Part shown: one piece after another, positions 11,527 through 23,641 of the stretch | Position numbering within the stretch: position 1 is the first letter of the stretch | How the letters are laid out: the number at the start of each line of letters is the position of its first letter | From: Phycomyces nitens | Taxonomy: Eukaryota; Mucoromycota; Mucoromycetes; Mucorales; Phycomycetaceae | Direction: 5' to 3' | Assembly: GCA_022702545.1 (NCBI GenBank) | Contig: JAHRBC010000001.1 | Coordinates: 5,766,001 to 5,830,000 of the forward strand | Length of the DNA: 64,000 nucleotides | The notes under the pieces: model-generated | The model's database searches: none | What the model was told of the DNA's origin: nothing | What the model saw: only the letters and a program-made list of their open reading frames with translations | Translations under genes and position numbers: made by a program

Positions 11527-12845
11527 AGCATATCTTAATTAATGTGATTATAAAAAATAAACTAGCCTATTAATGATAATAATTTAATCATATTGTCAAT
11601 TCTAGGAAAGTCCAGTTTTTTGGGACCACATTACCATTTTAGTATATACATTTTCTTTAGTAATAAGCTCCAGAGTTGTTTTGTGATCAATCATCTAGTG
11701 TTTATAGTGGCTTCAACATCCCCCTTTTCTTAAAAAAAAGAATTGGTACACTGTGCTTACACTAATTATTATTATGCTCCTATAATTTTATCATTAAACC
11801 TATAAAACAGGTTTTTTGAGATATAAATGTAATGGGAATCTAATTCTACAGTGTTGGAAATGTAGATGAAACAAGAATAATAATAATACTAATATCTAGA
11901 CCTCTACAGCATCCTCGATTACAAGATTATGGAGATATGATGTCAAAGAGACAAATAATGCCAAAAGCCATCTACAGAAAAGGCAATCAATGGTGAGACT
12001 CATATTGTATTCTCGGTATGAATGTTTGTTTTAAAGTATCCACGGCGTTGCCATACTGAGAATGATTTCTTTTTTCAAGTAAAAGAAAAAAAAACCTTGA
12101 TCTTATACTTGGCTTATCCATGTCAAAAGTTGACATGATGAATTTGGTTACAGGATATTAGGAAATTACATTAATAAACTGTGACAGGAATAAACATTAG
12201 AATTAAACATCATTTATTTTGATGTGCTTGGTTGTCTGCTCGCAAGTCCTTTGATTAAAAAAGGACCTTGTTTTTTTGTTACTAGACATATATCATGGCT
12301 TGGGTTACATTCATGAAAAGAAGGTTTAGAGCCTCTGTCGATTCCTATTCTAGACGCTTGATTACATTACACTTTCAGTACAACATAAACGTATAGAATA
12401 GAATACGTGGCTTTGTTTTTAACAACTGGTTATGTAAGCAAGTTGGATCAATCAAGAATGTAGAATGTGTGTGTGTGTGTGTGTGTATGGAATTGACAAG
12501 GAGTTCTTTTTGGCCACAAGAAGAAAAGAAAGAGTCTTTAAGCGTGCTTGTTTTTAGGTAATTGTGTACCATTTAGGTAAATTGCAATTTTCTCAGGACA
12601 TTCTAAAAAGGCAGAGGATCCAGAACCATGGTTTTTAAATTGACAAGAAGACATTGGGTTGAATATACAAATGATATACATATATTAAGAAAATAAAAAG
12701 GATAAATACATGGATAATTAAATAAAATTAAACATAATGAGAATAACCATCTCAAGTCTGCTTCTACTTGGAGACCAAGTCAAATCCAAAAGTAGTGGTT
12801 AACAAATCAATTTTACCCAAGCAGGTCCAATCATCTCCCCCCACT
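11527..12845. other. Intergenic region between convergent MFS and peptidase genes
   Basis: Holds the 3' flanks of both genes. A (GT)n microsatellite lies at about 12466-12487. No supported gene is visible. Confidence 0.5.
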
Positions 12846-14306
12846 TTAAGCCTTTGCAGCCGCCATCAAGGCCTCAATCTCTTCAATTTCCTTGGGGACA
12901 GTAGTCAAGTTGATATGGCCATCTTCAGTAATGACAATATTGTCCTCAATACGAACACCACCAGTAGATCTGTACTTTTCCAGAGCTTCCTGATTAATGT
13001 GTTTGGCAGTCTTTTCATCCTTGAGAACAGGGGCAATCAAAAAGTCACAAAAGTAGATTCCGGGTTCGACAGTAACCACATTGCCAGGAGCCAAGACACG
13101 ACGCATACGCAGGTAACGGTATCCAGGGCGGTCAATGCGCTCAACACCAGAAGGATATCCAGCAACATCATGGACGTCAAGACCAAGCATATGTCCAATA
13201 CCGTGGGGGAAAAATGCAGCAACAACATCGCTATCAAGCACTTGCTGCTTCTCGCCCTGAAGAATACCGAGATCCAAGAGACCCTGGCAGGCAACCTCGA
13301 CTGCAATCTGGTGAATGTCTTCCCAGGCTACACCGGCCTTGCAGCTAGCCAAACAGGCCTTTTGCATATCAAGAACAAGATTGTAAATGGCAGCAGCCTC
13401 AGAAGTGAACTTGCCACCGACCGGGAAAACGCGGGTAATGTCAGAAGCATAGCAGTCAAGTTCGGCACCTGCATCAACCAGGACGAGGTCAGAGGGGTTG
13501 GTGAGAGGCGCGTTGTTCTTGTTGTAGTGCAAGGTTGCCGCATTCATGCCAGCACCCATGATTGGATAATAGGCCTGGAAGAGAGCCCCGCGACGAGCAG
13601 ACTCGTACAAGAACAGGGCGTACAACTGGGATTCGTTTGAACCAACCTCGACCGACTCCATTAACTTGACATGGGCATCAGATGAAATCTTGTTGGCCTG
13701 GCGGATGATCTCAACCTCCCAATCCTTCTTTACGGCGCGTGCCTCACCAAAAGCAACCTTGAGGGCTGCATTCTGCTCGAGACTAGCCAAGTTAAAGTCA
13801 CCGACAAGGGTGGTGGTGGGAAGGGTGTAGATAACCGAGGAGGCCATCAGACGACTGTCGAGTTGGTCAGCATAGACAACCGAGTCAACATCGTACTTTG
13901 TGGCCAACACGTCAACAGAGTCAGGCATTCCCATCCACATCACATCATCAGGGTTGACAACAGGGCATACCAACTGGATGTGCTGGGTGGCGAGGTCAAT
14001 TATGACATGGAATCCAGGCTCGGCAACACCTGTTTAATAGAGTGAGAAAATAAAAAAAAAAAGAAAAAGAGAAAAAATGACAAGGGGATTTGTAATGGTA
14101 GGACACTTCCATTATGGATTCTTGTCCCTTTAGCTATTTTTACCTGTCACGTAAAAGAAGTTGCTCTCCTGGCGAAAGGGCTGCTCGACATCAGTGTCGT
14201 CTCTCTCGGTGATGACTTGGCCCTTGAGATAGATGACGCCGTTGGTGGCTTTGAGATGGCCAAGGATTGACTGGACGTTCTGGCGGGTGGGCAGCTTTGG
14301 AGACAT
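12846..14306 (-). CDS. Xaa-Pro aminopeptidase/dipeptidase (prolidase), M24B
   Basis: Cytosolic metallopeptidase releasing residues next to proline. Two exons (14144-14306 and 12846-14029, intron with GT-AG) give 448 residues. The N-domain has RDDTDVEQPFRQESNFFYVTG (about residues 36-55). The pita-bread fold carries all five metal ligands: Asp240 and Asp251 (LVDAGAELDCYASDITRVF), His334 (FFPHGIGHMLGLDVHD), Glu376 (TVEPGIYF) and Glu416 (GGVRIEDNIV). I chose the ATG at 14306 (MSPKLP) because residues upstream in the same open frame (to 14465) include a run of hydrophobic residues without family resemblance. An N-terminal extension cannot be excluded. It is divergent to the small gene at 14547, with about 240 bp between starts. 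Confidence 0.9.
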
Positions 14307-14546
14307 GAGCGTGAGAAAAAGTAGAGGAGTTGTAATGAAAGAAGGCAAAAATAAAAATAAAACAAAACATTTATAGTCACCAATCCCAAGACTAGGCTCG
14401 GTCCTATTGAAATGAACGTCTAAACCCTTATCCACTCTCTGACTCATTGGGAACCGGAATACCAAACGAACATTCCTTTTATTTAAATATAGCTATAAAA
14501 AATAGCAGAAATCGCCGGCTCGAATCAATCATACAATCTTCTTCTC

Positions 14547-14864
14547 ATGCACTTCCCTCACTTTGGCCGCCACAACAAGGACAGCAAGAATCCTAAAGAA
14601 GAGACTACTTCCAAAGAGTCTTCTCGTGAGGGATCGCCTGCTGTCGACAGTCCCAAAGACAAAGAACACAAAACCGACTCTCGCCCCAGCTCTCGCCCCA
14701 GCTCTCGTCCCAGCTCTCGTCCCTCCAGCCCTTATCCAAAGGGATTCATGAACGATGCGATGCGCAACTCCCACCACCCCGATGTCCTCTACCAATTCGA
14801 TGACCCAATGGCCAGACGTCTTGGTCCTGTTCCCTCTACTGATCCCACAAACACTGGTGCCTAA
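14547..14864 (+). CDS. Small low-complexity hydrophilic protein, function unknown
   Basis: A 105-residue open frame from ATG to TAA. The N-terminus MHFPHFGRHNKDSKN resembles the N-terminal style of other small fungal proteins. A charged Ser/Lys/Glu-rich middle is followed by four RPSS repeats (residues about 46-61; DNA repeats of CTCTCGYCCCAG-type units at about 14683-14731) and a conserved-looking tail (GFMNDAMRNSHHPDVLYQFDDPMARRLG). It is likely disordered. It is divergent from the peptidase gene and ends about 130 bp from the convergent glutamine synthetase. It sits in a reasonable promoter/terminator context, so I believe it is real but give no function. A 129-residue minus-strand frame opposite is a shadow. 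Confidence 0.6.
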   Translation: MHFPHFGRHNKDSKNPKEETTSKESSREGSPAVDSPKDKEHKTDSRPSSRPSSRPSSRPSSPYPKGFMNDAMRNSHHPDVLYQFDDPMARRLGPVPSTDPTNTGA

Positions 14865-14942
14865 ACTATCACCATCATCATTATCATAATAATAATAATA
14901 ATAATTATCAATTATCAATAAACTACCATATTACATTCAACT

Positions 14943-14967
14943 ACACACACACACACACACACACACA
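14943..14967. repeat. (CA)n microsatellite
   Basis: Uninterrupted AC dinucleotides between the 3' ends of the convergent small gene and glutamine synthetase. Confidence 0.8.
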
Positions 14968-14994
14968 TATCAAATTATTTTATTTACAAAATGT

Positions 14995-16296
14995 TCAAAA
15001 GAAGGGCGATGGATTCAGTGTTGACTCCACAATGATCCGCGTAACACGATAAGGATCAATATTAGACGCCTATTAGAAATTTCCAAACGCCTTAACACAT
15101 GATTGGTCAGTCCAGATCCACTTACCGGCCTTCGATCCTCCATGTATCCTTTGCCGTCCTTGGCAACCTGTCGTGGAATACGAATAGACGCTCCACGGTT
15201 CTCGATTCCATACGAAAATGCATCAATGTGACCTGTTTCATGACTGCCAATCAGACGCAGCTCATTAAAATCGCCATACTCTTGCAAATGCTCGTAATGA
15301 CGATCACCCATCTTGTCAATTGCTTCTTCCATAACAACCATTCCTCCATCCTGTCTCATGGCAGCCGTTGAGTAATCTAGACATAGAGTTAGATCATTAA
15401 AGGCATCTCCAAATGCCTTACTCGTGTGACAGCCAGCACCATTCCAATCTCCTTCGACCACCGGTTTGGGATGAAGCGAAATGGCAACCCCAAAGTCTTC
15501 TGCCAGTCTTTCCAGCAGGTACCGTGCAACCCACAGTTCGTCGCCCATGGAAATCCCTCCACAAGGTCCAATTTGATATTCAAACTGGCTCGGTGCCACT
15601 TCGACATTCACACCTGCGATCTTAATTCCAGCATACAGGCAGGCACGGTAATGAGCTTCGATTAGATCCCTGCCAAAGATCCGCCCGGTGCCAATACCAC
15701 AATAGTACATTCCCTATAGATGCAGCAAATATATCAAGATCATCTATCAAGATTGGCAATCTGTGGGAATTTACTTGAGGTTCAGGATACCCAAAGGTTG
15801 GCCATCCATAAGGTCTCTTGGACTCTGGCTCTACTAGGGTGTATTCCTGCTCGATGCCAAACCATGGCTCCTCTTTGGCATAATTTTGCATCGTCTTGTT
15901 ACATCGGTGTCGGTAGTTTGTCTCTAATGGAGCCTCGTCCTGTGTGTGTTTGGTCAGCAAGGGTAAAGGAAAGGGTAAAAGAGCAATAGGGATTCTTACA
16001 GAATCAAATGTTTCGCACAGGACAAGGATATTGTCCCCTCGTCTAAAGGGGTCTGGGTACATGGCCACTGGGTGAAGTGTTATATCCGAGTCATCGACAT
16101 AGGCCTGGCCTGTGGACGCACCGCTACAATGCCAGTCGGCTATATCGCTTGGGCCAAGTGGTTTTGATGCCAGTGTCTTTGTCTTGGACCTTAGCTGATT
16201 AAAGCCGTCTACCCATATAAACTCGGCCTGGACTAGACCGTTTTGGTTTAAGCTCATATATTTCGACAAGGTCGAGGTGTTGGATAGGATGGGCAT
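14995..16296 (-). CDS. Glutamine synthetase (eukaryotic type II)
   Basis: Cytosolic ATP-dependent ligation of ammonium to glutamate. Four exons, all in phase 0 (16000-16296, 15775-15939, 15126-15713, 14995-15069), give 374 residues, close to the usual 350-380. The beta-grasp N-domain (FIWVDG; LPKSKT-like LRSKTKTL) is followed by the catalytic barrel: [12 protein letters not shown] (about 127-138) with metal ligands, [18 protein letters not shown] (190-204), [12 protein letters not shown] (241-252, ATP/glutamate site), [25 protein letters not shown] (312-336), and a C-terminal [11 protein letters not shown]. All key motifs are intact, but several loops differ from typical fungal GLN1 (for instance [33 protein letters not shown]), so this may be a second, divergent paralogue. 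It is divergent to Cyc8/Ssn6, with about 800 bp between starts. Confidence 0.93.
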
Positions 16297-17097
16297 AGTG
16301 GACTAAAAGTGAAGAAGAAAAGAAGGAAGAAAGTGACTTGTGGATTAGGAAATATTGGTAAAATAAAAAGTTTTGGCAGTAACACAGCCATGACATATAT
16401 AAATATAAGGTTGTCAAGGATGCCTTGAAGGTGTCATATGCATGTGCTATAAAGATGACTATTATCCTAAAAGTTTATTTGGATACTTCTTTAGTTTGTA
16501 TCACAAAGGAGTACAAGAAGTATAGTGCGGTGCTTGGGGGGTTTCCTGTTGAACTTTCTGGCAACCATGACATGGCTGATATCCAATGGTTGCAACCAAA
16601 GCATAAATGAAATAAAGACGGACAAAAACAGATCATTAGTTGCCATGGGAACTTAACTTGGATCGCCCGTTTTGGATGTTTGGCAAATATTCAATCTGCG
16701 ATGGTCCCGAGTCAATTTGTTTTTTGTTTTTCTTTCTTTTTAGCTGTGGAGTATGCAAACACCTCCAGCCTTTTGGACCGTCCCTCCGTCTTTCCACCAT
16801 TTGGGCTCTGATTGTTATTGTTTGATTCAAATCTGCTATTATCCCTGCACATCGTCTCTTACTTCTTCCGCTCATCACCCTTTCCTCCCGACGAACGCTT
16901 TTGAGTGGAAACTCCAAGGTAGCCTCTGTCTTTACCCCTTTGTCGCGTGGGAGCGTGACGTAGTTTGAGAATTTTAAAAAAATCTCTCTCTCTCTTTCTC
17001 TGTCTCTGTCTCTTTTTTTTTTTGAAGTGTGAATAGTTGAGAGAATGTGTATTTGGGTATGTGTTAATCTCGACATTCTCTCTTTCATCTAGAAACA
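16297..17097. promoter_or_regulatory. Shared divergent promoter region, glutamine synthetase and Cyc8/Ssn6
   Basis: About 800 bp between two divergent start codons, with no supported gene. The side nearest Cyc8 carries a long CT-rich tract (about 16981-17024, TCTCTCTCTTTCTCTGTCTCTG), a usual feature of strong fungal TATA-less promoters. Confidence 0.5.
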
Positions 17098-20000
17098 ATG
17101 GCTGCTACCGTACCTCCACAGCAGCCACAGCCAACCAGCACGGCTCAAAAGTTAGCTCATGTCAATGAACAGACCTGGCTGACAATGGGTAAAGGCCAAG
17201 ATATTCTGTGCTCGGCATTTCTGCATCCATAATCAACCTTGTAATTAACCAAAAAAAAACAACAATATGAATTTGTCTTTATTTTTGAATGACAGGCAAC
17301 CTAGCTGAAATGATGACCGACTACGACAAGGCCATCAGCTGCTATGAATCTGCCTTGCGACACAATCCCTACTCCGTCGCTGCCCTTTCTCAGATCGCGT
17401 CTCTGTGCCGGGGACGCGAACAATTTGGCCGAGTAAGTCATTATTTTGTACCAAGAGGGAGTAATTGGCTGTCAAGGAAATGTGAATACTCATCTACATC
17501 TATAGGCTGTCGAGTATTTCAAACGCATCTTGGATATCCAAGAAAGCAACGGCGAGACCTGGGCCGCTCTTGGCCACTGTTATTTGATGATGGACAACCT
17601 ACAAGAGGCCTATCAAGCTTATCAACAAGCACTTTATCATCTTCCAAACCCAAAGGTTAAAATCCAAAACTATTTTTTATTTTATTTATTTTTATAGACA
17701 GAGAGAAAGGGAAAAAGAGAGGAAAGGGAGCAAGAGCAATTTATCTGTATTCTCCTTGATCTGATAAACCCAACCGCATCATCTCTTTATATTTTCTTAG
17801 GATCCCAAACTTTGGTATGGTATTGGAATCTTGTACGACCGGTACGGATCTCTTGAACATGCCGAGGAAGCCTTTTCGGCTGTAATGAAAATGGACGCCA
17901 AGTTTGAAAAGGCCAATGAGATATACTTTCGTCTGGGCATTATATATAAGCAGCAGCAGAAATTCGACCTTAGTTTGCAGGTAAGACATGTCATAATATA
18001 CAAGTTATATATACATTTTATATATATGTATATATTATATAAATATATAAATATATGTGATATTTATACAGATATCTCTCTCTCTCTCTTTTGTTTGTTC
18101 TAATTAGTGCTTCCGTTATATTCTCCACTCTCCTCCAAGACCTCTGACCGAATCTGACATTTGGTTCCAGACAGGCCATGTTTATGAGCAGCAAAAAGAG
18201 GTAATGTCTTGTGTATAGAATCATAATATTCACCTTTAATTCTAGTACGAATCAGCAAAGAATGCCTATGAGCATGTTTTATCAGAGAATCCTGACCATG
18301 CCAAGGTTCTCCAGCAACTCGGCTGGCTTTATCATCAACAAAACACTTCTTTTTGCAATCAATCTCTGGCTATCCAATATCTGACCCGCTCTCTTAAATC
18401 AGACAGCAATGATGCCCAATCATGGTATCTCTTGGGTAGATGCTATATGGCCGAGCAAAACTACAACAAGGCTTATGAAGCTTATCAGCAAGCTGTTTAT
18501 CGGGATGCCCGCAACCCCACTTTCTGGTGCTCTATTGGTGTATTGTATTACCAGATTAACCAAGTAAGTAGCAAAACATAGTCTCCCCCCCAATTCCTCA
18601 TGTATGTATGATGGCTAACCTGAAATAATCAAGTATCGAGACGCATTGGATGCTTACAGCAGAGCTATCCGATTAAACCCCTACATCAGCGAAGTCTGGT
18701 ATGATCTTGGTACTCTTTATGAGTCTTGTAACAACCAAATACAAGATGCCTTGGATGCCTACCAGAGAGCTGCTGAATTAGATCCTTCGAATCCCCATAT
18801 CAAACAACGTCTTGAACTTTTGCGTAAATCTCAATCAGTACAATCTACTCAAGGGTAAAACGATGGCTTATCTGGTTTATCTGGTGCATAACAAAAGTAT
18901 ACTGATACTTTAATACGCTTATTTAGAACTGGTAGCGCTCCTGTTCCTCAGGATGTCAGTAACCCAAGCCAATACCAAAATGGTCCTGGCACACAACCCT
19001 TGAATGGACCTTCTTCATATGGCCAGGTACGTTGATAACATCAATTGATCAATTGATCAATACAAATAACTTATGCGCTTACTTCTTGATTTGCCATAGT
19101 CTGCTCCATTTGGGCCTCCATCAAGTATGTCTGCTTACCATACAGCAGCTAGTAACTCTCAGTCCCGTACAGACGACAGGGCACCCATACCTCAGCTGCC
19201 TATAGTAAGTATAAACAGCCTGTATATGACATTTAAAGACTCGAGGTTTTCTAAGCATGTCAATAGCATGCACATTCTTCTCATGAACCTATATCTGGCC
19301 CTCCACGCGATTTGCCTATGCCTAGTGGAGGAGGAAGTAGCGGTCGCCATTCGCCTCGAACTTATTCATACACCCCTACTCGCGATGAATTGCGAATTCC
19401 TGATATTGGTAGTGGTGGACGTGCACCTACACCTACTGAGCGTTCTCAAATGAACCCGATAATGCACGAGGATAATCGCCATAGCAGTGTTGGTCCTCCT
19501 CCTTCTCAAACCAACCTTCCTCCCATGTCCATGCGCCAATCACCATTTGTCAAGTCTGCAACACTGGATCCTTCTACTCGATCACCCAACCCTGAAGGAG
19601 GAAGAGCTGCACAGATGGTCTCTCAGTCACCCAACCCACGTCCTCCCTCGCGAGGACCTCTTCATCTCCAAGGATCTCATTATGAGGCTCCACAACACGC
19701 TTCACCACGTTCTGCCCAGCACGAAGCCTATGGCTCCTCAGCACATTACGATCACTCCCTACGTCCTGCAAACTATGACCACGAAAGTGCACCATACCGT
19801 CCTCCAAGACCATCTGAAAGTGGTCCCATCTACAGTGCAAAACAGCAACAGCAAGCCCAGCAGGCCCAGCAGGCCCAACAACAGGCCCAGCAGCAGGCTC
19901 AACAAGCCCAGCAGCAGGCCCAGCAACAAGCACAGCAGGCTCAACAGGCCCAGCAGCAGGCCCAGCAAGCTCAACAGGCAAAGCAGGCTCAACAACAGGC

Positions 20001-21087
20001 CCAGCAGCAGGCCCAGCAGCAAGCTCAACAGGCACAACAGGCGCAACAAGCCCAGCAACAAGCTCAACAGCAGGCCCAGCAACAAGCTCAACAGCAAGCC
20101 CAGCAGCAAGCTCAACAGGCCCAGCAGCAGGCACAAAAGGCTCAGCAAGCACAACAGGCTCAACAGCAAGCACAGCAAGCACAACAGGCTCAACAGCAAG
20201 CACAGCAGGCTCAACAGGCACAACAAGCTCAACAGGCTCAACAGGCACAGCAAGCACAACAGGCACAGCAAGCACAACAGGCACAGCAAGCACAACAGGC
20301 ACAGCAGGTACAACAGGTACAACAGGCACAACAGGCACAGCAGGCACAGCAGGCACAACAGGCACAACAGGCACAACAGGCACAACAGGCACAACAAGTA
20401 CAGCAGGCACAGCATGCACAACATGTTCAACAACATGCTCAACAGCATGGTCAGCAACATGGCCAACAGCATGGTCAACAGCAGCAGAGCCCTTACCACT
20501 CGGAATCTCAGCGTCATCCTCCAGCTGCCAAAAATGAGGAGCCTGGTATTTACCGTAATGCGCCTCGAAAGATCCCCACAGATGAAGAAAGACGTATGGA
20601 AGATCATAGCCGGTTGGATAATCGCACTCGGCCGACAGAATACCGTCCTTATAATGCTCCTGGTATGGCAGATACAAAGGGAGAAAAGATTGAATTTAAA
20701 AAGGAAGACAAGAGCCAAGAGAGTGACAGTGGACTGGCACGACAAGGAGTCGATGATGACTATGATGAATCGGCGGCTGATGCACTCCTTAGCATTGGTG
20801 GATCGCGCCCAATAGTTGCAGGTGAGAAGCGATCCCATGAGAAGGAGGGGGCTGAGGAAGAGCCAAAGAAGACCAAGAAGGTCCATGAAGAAGAAGAGGG
20901 TGAGACTATGGATAAGGATCAACAGACATCTTTGGCATTAGTTGCTGTTGCTGAGAAAACAGAAGCCCCATCGGCTAAACCGCAGGACCAGCCGATGGAA
21001 ATAGATGACAAGGCAAGTCAGATCGAACCACAACCTTTGGAGGAAAGACCGTCTTCACCAGCCGACCACACTGCAGGTTCAGCATAA
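17098..21087 (+). CDS. Cyc8/Ssn6-type TPR general transcriptional corepressor
   Basis: Nuclear partner of Tup1 in global repression. Ten exons (17098-17188, 17296-17432, 17506-17655, 17801-17980, 18108-18200, 18246-18563, 18634-18854, 18927-19026, 19100-19204, 19267-21087) give 1071 residues with consistent phases. About ten TPR units span residues 25-420 (for example AISCYESALRHNPYSVAALSQIA, TWAALGHCYLMMDNLQEAY, AQSWYLLGRCYMAEQNYNKAYEAYQQAV, YRDALDAYSRAIRLNPYISEVWYDLGTLYE). A Pro/Ser-rich linker follows, then a Gln-Ala dipeptide tract (about residues 658-873), then an acidic/lysine-rich C-terminus ending in EERPSSPADHTAGSA. Yeast Cyc8 also combines ten TPRs with a poly(Gln-Ala) tract, so architecture and order match the family. 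Some intron acceptors (before 18634 and 19267) are less certain than the rest. Confidence 0.93.
19840..20490 (+). repeat. Coding (CAG/CAA-GCN)n hexamer-like repeat in Cyc8/Ssn6
   Basis: Roughly 650 bp of CAG/CAA and GCC/GCT/GCA codons encoding mixed Q-A, QQA and A-Q units, decaying at the 3' end into Q-H and Q-G units. Synonymous codons vary along the tract (GCC-rich at the start, GCA-rich at the end), which suggests successive expansions. The tract produces long spurious open frames in other frames and on the opposite strand. Confidence 0.95.
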
Positions 21088-21275
21088 GTAGTGGTGAAGG
21101 CTTTTTCTTTTCACCCCTCACACAATCACAATTCCACACAACACACAAATACACACACAAAGTTCAAGAAACAAACCAAACAAAAAAAAACAAATTATAT
21201 AAAAATCACGATATCATCACTCCTTGCTTTCATTTTACTTGTTTATTAAGGCTTGAATATTATAAAGATTATATA

Positions 21276-21277
21276 TG

Positions 21278-21308
<31 letters not shown>
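21276..21308. repeat. (AT)n microsatellite
   Basis: TA dinucleotide run in the short space between the convergent Cyc8/Ssn6 and tetraspanin genes. Confidence 0.85.
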
Positions 21309-21310
<2 letters not shown>

Positions 21311-21402
21311 CTACAAGTTTTTAATATGCAAAAAGGCTAAAGGATGTTTATTGAAAGTATAAATGTGATTTGAGATGCATTGCTTTTTTTTATATAAAGG
21401 CA

Positions 21403-22663
21403 TTAGGCGCGTCTTTGTTGAAGACCTTCAGTATGAACATTAAGAGAACTTCCTGTAGGGGTTCCGGCCACAATACCCTGGTAGTCCAGACGATAGATTT
21501 TGGGAGGCAGACCTTTACCGAATTTGCGGTTAATGTGGTTGGAACACAAAAGCCCCGAGAAGAGTACGAACAAATGGACTGGGACCATGGAAAAGGCAAC
21601 GATATAACATATTGTCAAAGCATCCTTTGTGAATGACTGGTATTTGAATTTGCAGCCAGGAAGGAGTGTGCGAGGGAAGCATTTGTTGGATCGTTCATGG
21701 AAATCAGAAAACATCTTGTAACCACAGCAATGTAACTACAACAATAGCAATATATTTTTTAGGTTAAAAAGGTGTCTGGAATTGTGGTGTCGTACATTGG
21801 TCTGTATTCTTGCTCTGCCATCGGAATCTAGAGAATAATGCCATTGGTATGATAGTTTACCCTACAAAGATTCAAAATGTCAATATCTTGCCTCAAGAAT
21901 ATTTATATATTTACCTCTATGTTCCACTTGTTCTTTCGGTAAGCAGTGTATCCAACTGCAGCAATTAGGCCAAAGCAGACCCACAAAAACAGGTTATAGA
22001 TCGTGAGCACTGCACGGTTGTTCAACATGATTCCGACATAGCCAAGTAAAGATGTAAATAAGCAGATTACACCAGTGGCTGTGATCACTATAAATAGAAA
22101 GACATTTAAACGATTACTGTCAATTGAGATTCACACTTACAGTTCAGAATAATCCGTTCTCCTACAATCAAGACATCAGCCCTGAGGAAGACTATGTGTA
22201 AAAAAAACAAAATAAGCGTTGAGCCTAGGCTACTTTAGTTTTCATATTTACATTTGAAAAATGTCAAGAGAGCCAGCACAAGGATACCAAGTCCATAGCA
22301 GAACAACTAGAGAATATATTATTATTATTATTATTATTATTATTAGTGAGATGAAACTCAAATCAATGTTTGGCTTACGGCAGTATTAGAGAACAGAAGC
22401 CACCACTTGTGAGGAGTCCAACGTTGCTTTCGCTTGATATTCGGGTCAGGCGCATATCTCTTTACGACGTGGAGACTGGCAGTGTCAACAGAGTTACGCG
22501 ACGCACCTCCAAGAGACTGTCGGGATTCTGATTTCATCCACGGTAAGACGGGCTCGGGAAGGTCCTCAACAGAATCCCAGGGAGTATTTGGCTCGGTTAG
22601 CTGGCCATTTGACATTGTCGGCTGCTGGTGGTAAGCAGCAAGATGGTTGGAGGATTGCGGCAT
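21403..22663 (-). CDS. Fungal tetraspanin-like four-TM protein
   Basis: Six exons (22379-22663, 22252-22306, 22141-22191, 21915-22087, 21796-21861, 21403-21735) give 320 residues. A cytoplasmic N-tail of about 85 residues precedes TM1 (WWLLFSNTALFCYGLGILVLALLTFF), TM2 (ITATGVICLFTSLLGYVGIML) and TM3 (LTIYNLFLWVCFGLIAAVGYTAY). An extracellular loop of about 65 residues follows, with the tetraspanin CCG signature (LHCCGY) and further cysteines (SNKCF, LLPGCKF), and then TM4 (LTICYIVAFSMVPVHLFVLFSGLLC). Fungal tetraspanins (Pls1/Tsp families) act in polarised growth and membrane microdomains. The long N-tail is unusual. The 51-nt exon 3 is the least certain boundary, but all phases close. It is convergent with Cyc8/Ssn6, 315 bp apart. 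Confidence 0.82.
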
Positions 22664-23336
22664 GAGTTGCGATCAAATTGCTTTTTTTTTGTACGATTGG
22701 TCAATAGAGAGATAATAATTAGTAAAAGAGAAGAAAGAGAAAGAAAAAGGTAAAAAAAAAAAAAGCTGATCTAGACAAGAAGAGGAGAATAGAGAGGATA
22801 AGGAAAGCAGGGAGCTTTGATTTGGGAAGCAAAAGGGGATGGAACGGGTGGGTCTATTTTTAGTAAGTAAAATAAAATAAAAATAACATAAAGAATAGAG
22901 ATCCCCTTGGTTACGGATCTTCTTTTTTTCTTTTTCTTCTTTTTATGCTCTTTGCTCCTTTCAGGAACAATTGCCATGGTTACAAAAAATAAACTCCACT
23001 ATCAAAATTATAATTTGTAGTCATTTATCTCGAATGACATCTCGAGACTTGGAGATGTTTACATGGATTTACAAGACCTATTGACTTTTTGTAATTCTCG
23101 GATCTCGTGAGTCTAAGCAAAATGGTATCCAATCTGTGGACAGATCAATGGCAACGTGTACTCTTTTTTTTTGTTTTGTTTTTGGAATAATTTTAAGTAA
23201 TGTCATTTTGGAGCACGTCAAAGATCAAGCCATCTTTGGGCGTCTCTACAAATAATAATAATGCCAAAATGATATCAGCTCGGAAGAATCCGAATTGATA
23301 AAGTCAAAGGATAAAGCACAAAAGATGTGTACATTG

Positions 23337-23386
<50 letters not shown>

Positions 23387-23641
23387 AAAAATATATTTAT
23401 ATATATTTCGGATCTTATGTATAAATAAGAAATTAATAACGGGAACCAAAATAGTATTGATAAAAAAGGGAGATGGGTATTTTCTAAGCAGGCTGATGAT
23501 AACTGGATTTTCACATTTAAGAAATATGTTTTCATAAAGTATATATTACAAGGTTCAAATGAGTTAAAATGTTCAGATTTCAAGTTCATTCCTTTTCATC
23601 CCACAACCTCCTCCTTTTTTTTCTTTCTTATTTAATAAATC
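22664..23641. other. Intergenic region between tetraspanin and EI24-like genes
   Basis: Upstream flank of the tetraspanin and 3' flank of the EI24-like gene. It includes an (AT)n microsatellite (about 23338-23372) and CT/GA-rich tracts. Open frames here are formed by these repeats. Confidence 0.5.

Noticed and set aside
12768..13640. 290-codon plus-strand frame opposite the Xaa-Pro peptidase
   Set aside because: Shadow of the M24 gene, which has all catalytic residues on the minus strand.
19487..20922. Long open frames in other frames and on the minus strand across the Cyc8 repeat (442, 367 and 387 codons)
   Set aside because: They are translations of the CAG/GCN repeat in other frames (Arg/Ser/Asn, Val/Pro or Leu/Cys monotony) and lack independent gene structure.
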